A stretch of DNA of 46,964 nt from NCBI RefSeq assembly GCF_014696925.1, contig NZ_JACJQY010000044.1:1-46964 (forward strand), written 5' to 3'. The DNA comes from Phormidium tenue FACHB-1050. GTDB lineage: Bacteria; Cyanobacteriota; Cyanobacteriia; Pseudanabaenales; Pseudanabaenaceae. A program made the position numbers and the translations under genes. This document shows, piece by piece, positions 27,299-33,574 of this stretch. A model generated the notes under the pieces. The model was given only the letters and a program-made list of their open reading frames with translations, ran no database searches and was not told where the DNA came from. Position 1 is the first letter of the stretch, and each line of letters begins with the position of its first letter.

Positions 27299-27371
27299 GT
27301 TAACCTAATGTTAACAATGCATTAATCCTAAGTTAATGTAGGGTTAACCATTATGTAAACTAGGTTAAGAT
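27299..27371 (+). promoter_or_regulatory. Tandem TTAA-core array, 11-bp period (Pho-box-like)
   Basis: GTTAACCT, GTTAACAA, ATTAATCC, GTTAATGT, GTTAACCA and TGTAAACT start at 27299, 27310, 27321, 27332, 27343 and 27354, each exactly 11 bp apart. A seventh TTAAG core follows at 10 bp. Cyanobacterial Pho boxes are tandem 8-bp PyTTAAPyPy(T/A) repeats separated by 3 bp, bound by SphR. The first base here is mostly G rather than a pyrimidine, so the match is close but not exact. The array ends four bases before the ATG of the next gene, which is unusually close for an activator site. Repression or a downstream start are alternatives. Confidence 0.55.
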
Positions 27372-27374
27372 GGA

Positions 27375-28070
27375 ATGAGCAAAGTTCAAGCTACCTCCAA
27401 ATTTCTTTCTTTAGGTATAAAGATAGACATTAAGCTATTAATTACATTCATCCCAAGTTTACTATTCTTAATTGTGGGTATCACAACTGGATACTCTTTT
27501 GGAGTAACGCCTAGTCTTTTGCTTGGAGATCTTGCTGACATAGCAGGCAAGATTAATCCCTTATATGGTTTATTCACCAACATTGGTGTTTTGTGTTGGA
27601 TTGCAACTGCAACAGTATGTTTATTCACAGCTATTACATTACGAAAATTAAAATCTAAAAAAATATTTAATTTTTTGATATATTCAGGAATCCTGTCAGC
27701 ATATTTAGGTATTGACGATGCTTTTATGCTTCATGACTTCGTAGCACCGATTTACTTAAAGATTTCAGAAAATTTTATTTTGGCATCCATATTAATTGCC
27801 TTCATAGTTTATATAGTCAGATTTTATAAACTTATTCTAGCTAGCAACTATACCTTCTTTATTCTGGCGCTATCCTTCCTAACAATGTCATTGGGCTTAG
27901 ATGTATGCCTAAAGTTTTTTGAAGAGACCGCTAAGATTGATGTAAATGTTGGTTTGCCATTAATCCTTGAAGATGGATCTAAATTCCTTGGTATAACTAG
28001 TTGGTTAAGTTACTTTATATACTATTGTCATGATTTGTTAATGAGTATTTTGGGCAAAGACACTCACTAA
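27375..28070 (+). CDS. Unrecognised multi-pass membrane protein
   Basis: I do not recognise this 231-residue protein. It has about six hydrophobic segments (near 20-40, 65-88, 98-118, 130-150, 160-180 and 205-225). Polar residues lie at membrane edges: DDAFMLHDF at about 116-124 and EDGSKFLGITSW at about 197-208. The spaced D-D-x4-H and E-D...K...W pattern could be a metal or active site of a membrane enzyme, such as a ceramidase-like (CREST) fold, but this is speculation. The ATG at 27375 is the only plausible start. It stands alone, preceded by the TTAA array and followed by a 600-bp gap. No GCGATCGC site is present. Confidence 0.65.
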   Translation: MSKVQATSKFLSLGIKIDIKLLITFIPSLLFLIVGITTGYSFGVTPSLLLGDLADIAGKINPLYGLFTNIGVLCWIATATVCLFTAITLRKLKSKKIFNFLIYSGILSAYLGIDDAFMLHDFVAPIYLKISENFILASILIAFIVYIVRFYKLILASNYTFFILALSFLTMSLGLDVCLKFFEETAKIDVNVGLPLILEDGSKFLGITSWLSYFIYYCHDLLMSILGKDTH

Positions 28071-28190
28071 TAAGCACTACTTGATTTCTATATATTTCAC
28101 TATACATACAAATAAATAAAAAATCTTTGGCTGAAACAATATGGGCTTTCTGGGTTTTCGGAGAAGCCACTATAGTTTTTAATTTGACCT

Positions 28191-28475
28191 GTTATCTATA
28201 AATCCTCAACATTCCTAGCTTTAAAAGCCTTACGCCAGTGTTATACATTGTCGTTAAGCAAGGCTTGTTGCAAATATTTAAGTGCAGGATAAAAACTTGA
28301 AATGCACTCCTATCAAGAGCTTAAAATGATAGGCTCAAAATCCTTGTTTAGTATTGTTTTTGGGCTGTTTTGGTTTTCTACATTTGATTTTTCCTATACA
28401 TTTAGTGCAAGTGTACATATTAATTAATCCTAAAATCTTTACCTAGAAGTCATTTTCAGCGATGACGAGAAAAGC
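28191..28475 (-). pseudogene. Decayed ISAs1-like transposase remnant with an insertion
   Basis: Two blocks (28191-28277 and 28426-28475) match the sequence at 31191-31341. Read on the minus strand, they give NDNV-stop-HWRKAFKARNVEDL, which follows the C-terminal NED..R.RK..A..N pattern of ISAs1-family transposases. The reading frame is broken by stops. The 148 bp between the blocks are absent from the copy at 31191. This remnant lies in a 603-bp gap (28071-28673) that otherwise shows no gene. Confidence 0.4.
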
Positions 28476-28673
28476 ACGGTATGGTTTAATACAAAAACAC
28501 TCAGCAAGACTCAAACCTTTGGTGTGAAAGGCTTTCATCTTTGATTGGGTTTGATTTATTCTTAAGAACCCAGAAGATCGAATAATACTTGTTTACTTAC
28601 TTTGAGTATTTGGTTGTTCCTTAGCTCTTTTCTTGCATATCAAGTATTATAAAATCACTAAACAACAAACATT

Positions 28674-29609
28674 ATGCAAAAGCAATTAAACATTTTAGTA
28701 ACAGGTGGTGCAGGTTTTATTGGATCTGCTGTAATTGCAAATCTACAATCCGTGGGGCATAACATTCATGTCATTGACAACTTGTCCTTCGGCAATCGAA
28801 AATTTCTAACAATTCCCGATACTCATTTTCATAATGTCGATATCTTGAATGCAGAGCAACTGGATTCATTAGTTCAAACAATCTCTCCTGATTGGTTAAT
28901 TCATCTAGCTGCAATTCACTTCATCCCATACTGCAATCAAAATCCTACAGAAGCCAGTCTTACAAATATTCAAGGCACAATCAATGTATTGAGTGCAGCT
29001 AAGAAGCTAAAAAAATTAGAAAAGGTTTTCTTTGCTTCCACAGCAGCAGTGTATCCCATCGTCGATCAAGCAATTCCAGAAAGTCATCGCCCTGAGCCTA
29101 CAGATATTTATGGCATTTCTAAGTTGGCTGGGGAGTATCTAATGAACGAATTCTATCTGCAAACATCGATCCCAACGATCATTGGTCGATTTTTTAATGC
29201 TTTTGGTCCCAATGAGACCAATGCCCATGTTATCCCTGAAATTCAGCGACAGGTTAACTTAGGAGCAAGAACAATTCAGCTAGGGAACCTTGATCCCAAG
29301 CGGGATTTTATCCATACCTCTGATATGGCGATCGCAATCTCAAAACTTCTCAATAAGTTTGATCAGGGCATTGACACCTTCAATATCGGTCGAGGTATTG
29401 AGTACTCCATTAGAGAAGTAGTTCAAGCATTTGAGCAGTCATTGGGAGCAGAAATCACGATCCAAGTTGATCCTAGTCGTGTGAGAAAAGTTGAGCGGAT
29501 GCACTTATTAGCTGACATTTCCAAGCTTACCAGTTTCATTAATTGGGAACCGCAAATTAGCTTGAGCCAAGGCATTAATACACTTATTGAAACCCAAGAG
29601 TCTCTCTAA
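28674..29609 (+). CDS. NAD-dependent epimerase/dehydratase (GalE-like)
   Basis: This 311-residue extended short-chain dehydrogenase has the nucleotide-binding LVTGGAGFIGSAVI at its N-terminus, the catalytic Ser in STAAVYP and Tyr-x3-Lys in YGISK. It also has the usual FFNAFGPNE and RDFIHTSDMA strands. The family makes UDP-galactose, UDP-sugar epimers or dehydrated sugars for polysaccharide assembly. GalE itself is longer, so UDP-glucuronate- or UDP-glucose-4-epimerase-like function is only likely. The ATG at 28674 gives the expected start of the Rossmann fold. It stands before the GT4 gene at 29714, with a 104-bp gap. Confidence 0.87.
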   Translation: MQKQLNILVTGGAGFIGSAVIANLQSVGHNIHVIDNLSFGNRKFLTIPDTHFHNVDILNAEQLDSLVQTISPDWLIHLAAIHFIPYCNQNPTEASLTNIQGTINVLSAAKKLKKLEKVFFASTAAVYPIVDQAIPESHRPEPTDIYGISKLAGEYLMNEFYLQTSIPTIIGRFFNAFGPNETNAHVIPEIQRQVNLGARTIQLGNLDPKRDFIHTSDMAIAISKLLNKFDQGIDTFNIGRGIEYSIREVVQAFEQSLGAEITIQVDPSRVRKVERMHLLADISKLTSFINWEPQISLSQGINTLIETQESL

Positions 29610-29713
29610 GCTATGTAAATTAGCTGTTTTTTTTTGTGATGAATCTTGACAAGTATGTTATTCCTTAATTCTATTCCTTTGTTAACCAAGTAACTCAAAT
29701 TAATTGCCAGTAT

Positions 29714-30994
29714 ATGTCTACCAATTCTCCCAAGAAGAAAGTTCTATTTCAACTCCCAGTTAAGTTAAAGCCGATTTATTACGGCACTCAACCTAGAATA
29801 TTAGGGATTTTGAAGTACTTCAATGATCGCCGCGATCGCATATCTGTAGATGTGGTAGTTGCTAATCAATGGCTCAAAGAATCGTACATTACTCCCAAAT
29901 GGGATGACGAACAGACCCAAGAAGCTCTGAAGTTTGTTGATAACGTATTCATATACGAAGCTAGGCGCAATTTGCTCGAATTTTTATACACCCGCAGCAA
30001 AATCTTCTACTATCAAGTTCTATGGAAGGAACAGATGCCCATTGATACAGACTTCTATTCGCCTCCTGGCTATGTCAACTATGTGCGTTCCCTAGGCAAA
30101 CGCAACACATACGATTTTGCTTGGATCAACACTGTCAACTTTGCCCATCTTGCCAAACCATTCCAATCGACTTCCACCAAGACAATCATCGATACCCATG
30201 ACATCATGTGTCGTCTTCGTAAAGTCCTTAAAGATGTACTTAATTACAAAGGACTAAAGTTTGATTACGATCTAAATTTTGAGAAGGAAGTTCAATTGCT
30301 TAACACCTTTGACGTAGTAATTTCTGACTCCAATTACGAATTTACAACCCTAAAAAATTATCTGTCCGCCGATAAGCTCTCCTCAATTCCCCACTGTGTG
30401 GATGTCCTTGGTAGTGATGCGGAGCTAATTCCCTATCAAGAGCGAAACTTTAAGTATGACTTATTGTTTCTTGGTATGAGCAATCCTCAAAATGTCGATG
30501 CTATGAAATTCTTTCTAGGTGAAATTTTCCCTAATATTGTCAAGGGGAAACCCGATGTACGCCTCGCGATCGCAGGCAAGATCAGTAACGATATTCAAAA
30601 TATCTGTAACGATCTCCAAGTCGATCCTCAACTGCTACAGAACATTGAAATAATGGGCTATGTACCAGATCTATCTGCACTTTACTATGGAGCAAGATTA
30701 ATGCTTTGCCCCGTTAGAACTGGTGGTGGAACCAATATGAGATTGGTAGAAGCAATGTCATATTCACTGCCCATCATTACAACTCGGCAATGTGCTGGAG
30801 CATTATCTATGCAGAATAATGTCAATGCACTCATTACCGATGATCCAGTTGAATATACCGAATATGTTCTTCAGGCATTGGCAGATCCTCAACGCGCCCA
30901 GCAGATTTCCCACGAAATCAAACAAACCTATGATCGCCAATATGCCAAATCTGTCATTTATGAACAACTAGACACTTTATTTGGCATTAACTGA
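29714..30994 (+). CDS. GT4-family glycosyltransferase (intact parental copy)
   Basis: This 426-residue GT-B protein opens KKKVLFQLPVKLKPIYYGTQ and has the C-terminal hinge YDLLFLGMSNPQNVDAMKFF and donor motif CPVRTGGGTNMRLVEAM. It is the family of cyanobacterial exopolysaccharide transferases that carry GGGT instead of the usual E-x7-E start, while the second Glu is kept (VEAM). A 3'-end fragment of this same gene recurs at 33189-33500, showing that the gene was once duplicated. The ATG at 29714 follows a rather weak ribosome site. The acceptor and donor are unknown. Confidence 0.85.
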   Translation: MSTNSPKKKVLFQLPVKLKPIYYGTQPRILGILKYFNDRRDRISVDVVVANQWLKESYITPKWDDEQTQEALKFVDNVFIYEARRNLLEFLYTRSKIFYYQVLWKEQMPIDTDFYSPPGYVNYVRSLGKRNTYDFAWINTVNFAHLAKPFQSTSTKTIIDTHDIMCRLRKVLKDVLNYKGLKFDYDLNFEKEVQLLNTFDVVISDSNYEFTTLKNYLSADKLSSIPHCVDVLGSDAELIPYQERNFKYDLLFLGMSNPQNVDAMKFFLGEIFPNIVKGKPDVRLAIAGKISNDIQNICNDLQVDPQLLQNIEIMGYVPDLSALYYGARLMLCPVRTGGGTNMRLVEAMSYSLPIITTRQCAGALSMQNNVNALITDDPVEYTEYVLQALADPQRAQQISHEIKQTYDRQYAKSVIYEQLDTLFGIN

Positions 30995-31067
30995 TATTTT
31001 CCCCAATCTCACATGGCAAATATCAACCAACGATACGAAACAAGCACAACACAGCCTAAAGTGAATG

Positions 31068-31180
31068 TATAGCTGCCGTCGATTGTGTTGGGACAAAAGC
31101 CCAAGAAGAGAATGGGGCGGCGCTTCGCGCAGACATTCTCTTCTTGGATTTTATGTCCTCATACACTTGGTGGCAGCTCT
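31068..31180. mobile_element. MITE-like palindromic element, TATAGCTG subtype (copy d)
   Basis: The left end TATAGCTGCCGTCGATTGTG equals the right end of copy c (14191) inverted, and its right end (TACACTTGGTGGCAGCT) equals the left end of copy c inverted. The inner palindrome AAGCCCAAGAAGAGAATGG is the same as in copy c but its core (GGCGGCGCTTCGCGCAGAC) has decayed on one side. It opens the 1.1-kb gap after the GT4 gene. Confidence 0.72.
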
Positions 31181-31190
31181 TACTTTTCCC

Positions 31191-31345
31191 GTTATCTAGC
31201 TGTTTCAGTATAACCGCCAATATTCCTACTGCCACAAGCCTTATTCTAGCGTTGTACATTGTCATTAAACAACACTTATTGCAAATATAGTTGATTCTAA
31301 AACTCTTGCCTAGAAAGCGTTTCAGAGATGACGTGAAAAGTAAGG
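31191..31345 (-). pseudogene. ISAs1-like transposase C-terminal remnant
   Basis: On the minus strand this stretch reads NQLYLQ-stop-VLFNDNVQR-stop-NKACGSRN, which follows the ISAs1-type end NQLHWVLDVVFNED..R.RK..A..N. Several stops break it. It is more complete than the match at 28191. The ORF seen across 31056-31265 on this strand crosses the neighbouring hairpin element and is not a gene. Confidence 0.4.
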
Positions 31346-31358
31346 GTGGCAGCTATAC

Positions 31359-31452
31359 TATAGCGTTTTTCAAGCAAGCGAGGTACAAAGGTTTGTTTCT
31401 CTGTCGAAGGCGGGAAACAAACCCGTACTTTACTAGACTGATAAACGCTATA
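31359..31452. mobile_element. Small element with TATAGCGTTT ends
   Basis: Ends TATAGCGTTT and AAACGCTATA are exact inverted repeats. Inside is a broken inverted repeat TTTGTTTC / GAAACAAA. A relative without the middle part is inserted in the GT remnant at 33261. No coding capacity. Confidence 0.65.
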
Positions 31453-31455
31453 AAG

Positions 31456-31590
31456 CCCTAAGCTTTAATATATGGAATACCCATTCTCAAAAGAGATGTA
31501 TCTTCTGCCATTTCCATCTGATGTCTTAAAAAAATATGTCAGTTAGAATGCTTAAGCCAACAAAATACACCTATAGATACAGAAGCATCG
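31456..31590 (+). pseudogene. Remnant of a wzc-like gene (5' part)
   Basis: CCTAAGCTTTAATATATGGAAT matches the sequence before and at the start of the intact wzc gene (CCTAAACTTGAACATATGGAAT), giving a start codon at 31472. About 150 bp of the gene are then missing, and the match resumes with AAAGAGATGTATCTTC and CAACAAAATACACC-TAGATAC-GAAGC, equal to codons 57-92 of the 33575 gene. Frameshifts and stops make it dead. After about 31590 no match is seen. Confidence 0.8.
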
Positions 31591-31701
31591 GCAAAATCTG
31601 GTATTTCTCAAATTAGAAAATGCCTCACTGTCTACGAGAAGCTGTTAAGGAATGAAGAGGATATATAACGGCATATCAAGATTGCTCATCCTCTACCTGT
31701 A

Positions 31702-31802
31702 ATACCAATTCCCGAAAGTGTGGTGACACTTTTAGGAATTAAAAACTCAACCCAGTAAGGGTTTACAAAACACAAAATGGCGTAGCCATTTTGTGTTTTG
31801 TA
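31702..31802. mobile_element. Three-hairpin element, ATACCAA family (copy B4)
   Basis: Same layout as B1. The first hairpin reads AATTCCCGAAAGTG / CACTTTTAGGAATT and so has changed on both sides compared with B1-B3. The right terminal TTGGTA has become TTGTA. It lies between the wzc remnant and the next transferase. From 31803 to 32113 the sequence is AT-rich with no gene I can support. Confidence 0.7.
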
Positions 31803-32113
31803 AGTTTCCTGCCACTTGGCTCAAAAATCCTTAACGTATATCAATTCTAGAAAAAGGGAGGGGGGCTTAATCTGGTAACAGATTCTGTTTTTCATGGCTC
31901 AATTTAAGATTGCTATGTAGCGCTATTATTGATATTCAAACTAAACTACATATCTATTTAAAGACCATAGAATATACTTTAGAAAATTGGATGATTTATT
32001 CTTAAATAAATCAGTTTAAACTTTTATTAGTACCACATAATAGGAATTGACAAATTGCAGATTGAGAAAATCTCTTGACTATCGTCACTATTACGAAGTA
32101 TTATTCGACAGTT

Positions 32114-32145
32114 CTTTTAAGACTTGTTAAGAAGAGTCTTAAAAG
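32114..32145 (+). repeat. 11-bp hairpin just upstream of the 32160 gene
   Basis: Arms CTTTTAAGACT and AGTCTTAAAAG with a 10-nt loop. It ends 14 bp before the chosen ATG and overlaps the alternative TTG start, which argues against TTG. It may act as a 5'-leader hairpin affecting translation or as a weak terminator. Confidence 0.6.
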
Positions 32146-32159
32146 TTATTAATGAAACT

Positions 32160-33167
32160 ATGACGCAATCTATTGAGCCCGCTAATAATTTAGTTCTTGG
32201 ATTAGTAAAAAATTATGATTTTAATACCTTAAAACCATTTTTATATTCCTTGAAAAATTCAGTTTATACTGGTGATGTTTGCCTAATTGTGAGCAATGTT
32301 AGTGAAAAAACCTTGCTAAATCTTCAAGAATTTTCCCTTCATTATCCCCAATTTAGTTTTTATACCTATTGGGACTTTCCAAGCTTAAAAATCCCATACA
32401 AGTTACAAGACAAACAATTACTTTATAAAAGTCTTAATCTTTATGTACTGTTTGATATTTATCCTATTAACCGTTTACATCTTTGGGGGATTAATACCTT
32501 TAGCAAAATTGTCGCAAACTATAAACATCAAAATTATTACGAAGTTCGTGCAAATTTGATAAAGCACTATTTGCACTTGGTCAACTCTAGATTTTTCTTG
32601 TATTATTTATACATTTTGCAGTCTGAAAAAAAATATGAAAAGATATTATTAACAGATGTTAGAGATGTTGTTTTTCAGGATGACCCCTTTAACTTTGTGT
32701 TAACTGCACCGTTAAACTGCTTTTACGAAGAAGATAGAAGAATTTACGATTGCCCATACAATTCAGACTGGCTCAAGAGAAGCTTTGGGAAAAAATCTTT
32801 GTCAGAAATTGGTCATCTAAGAATATCTTGTGCTGGAACGACTATAGGGACAAAAGAAGGCATCATAAATTATTTAGAATGGATGATGGATTACATTCTT
32901 CAATCTAACTACCAACGTTTTGGTGTAGATCAAGCTGCTCATAATTTAATCTTGCACAGAAATATGATTCCAGACGTTAAATTTTATGATAATTACCAAA
33001 GTCCGGTCTTGACGATGAATTATATTGATTCCGAGAAATTGAGATTTAGTCAAGATGGATTTTTACTCAATGAAGATGCCAGTGTTATTAGCGTTTTACA
33101 TCAATATGACAGATTAGCAGATGACTTAAAAAACAAGCTAAAAGCTTATAATAGTTCGCTTACGTAA
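32160..33167 (+). CDS. Putative glycosyltransferase with DVRDVVFQ motif
   Basis: This protein of 335 residues has a GT-A-like centre with the metal-binding D-x-R-D motif ILLTDVRDVVFQDDPF and a later VDQAAHNLILH. These are typical of a group of transferases sometimes annotated as DUF616-like or sugar-transferase-like proteins. The frame extends to a TTG at 32124, but that lies in a hairpin, and ATG at 32160 gives a proper start. The gene is markedly AT-rich (long runs of TTA/AAT/ATT codons), lacks GCGATCGC, and sits exactly between the two halves of a decayed duplication. It is therefore probably a foreign insert. Activity and sugar are unknown. Confidence 0.7.
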   Translation: MTQSIEPANNLVLGLVKNYDFNTLKPFLYSLKNSVYTGDVCLIVSNVSEKTLLNLQEFSLHYPQFSFYTYWDFPSLKIPYKLQDKQLLYKSLNLYVLFDIYPINRLHLWGINTFSKIVANYKHQNYYEVRANLIKHYLHLVNSRFFLYYLYILQSEKKYEKILLTDVRDVVFQDDPFNFVLTAPLNCFYEEDRRIYDCPYNSDWLKRSFGKKSLSEIGHLRISCAGTTIGTKEGIINYLEWMMDYILQSNYQRFGVDQAAHNLILHRNMIPDVKFYDNYQSPVLTMNYIDSEKLRFSQDGFLLNEDASVISVLHQYDRLADDLKNKLKAYNSSLT

Positions 33168-33188
33168 TATTTAGAAGACAGAAATTTC

Positions 33189-33505
33189 TGTGCTGGAGCC
33201 TTATTGATGCAAAATAATATCAATACACTTATTGCTGATATCCCAATCTAAAATACTGAATATAGCGCTTTTCAAACAAGCGGGGAAACACCAACCTTTG
33301 TACCACACTTGCTCGAAAAGCACTATATCTTCTAAAGTTATGGGCAGATCCTCAACTCGCCCAATCAATTTCTCACGAAATCAAGCAAACTTATGATTGC
33401 CAATACGTTAAATCTGTTATCTATGACCAACTTGACTCTTTATGTGGGACATTAGCTGATATTTTCACCAATATCACAGGGCGAATCTCAACCAATACAG
33501 AGTTG
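33189..33505 (+). pseudogene. 3'-end remnant of the GT4 gene at 29714
   Basis: TGTGCTGGAGCC-TA-TGATGCA-AATAAT-TCAATAC and GCAGATCCTCAAC-CGCCCA match codons about 360-426 and some 35 bp of downstream sequence of the 29714 gene. The pattern is consistent and colinear. The frame has a stop (TAA in the ATCTAAAATACT region), and a 67-bp element interrupts it at 33261. It lies directly before the intact wzc gene, the same order as the original pair. Confidence 0.85.
33261..33327. mobile_element. 67-bp element inserted in the GT remnant (TATAGCGCTTTTC ends)
   Basis: TATAGCGCTTTTC at the left and GAAAAGCACTATA at the right are near-perfect inverted ends. The interrupted sequence continues on both sides (GAATAT before, CTTCTAAAGTTATGGGCAG after), which shows a clean insertion. 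The element shares TCAA-CAAGCG and ACAAAGGTT-type segments with the element at 31359. Confidence 0.75.
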
Positions 33506-33574
33506 TTAGGGAGATAATGTAAAAAAATAAAATACAACCTAAATTCAATTTGGTACAGTCCTAAACTTGAACAT

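Noticed and set aside
26845-27303. Two small open frames around the repeat block
   Set aside because: They are made largely of the palindromic elements at 26874 and 27025.
27299-27371. Replication origin with iterons
   Set aside because: No DnaA boxes or rep gene are nearby, and the spacing fits a Pho-type regulatory site better.
31056-31265. 69-residue minus-strand frame
   Set aside because: It crosses the hairpin element d and an ISAs1-like remnant; the reading is accidental.
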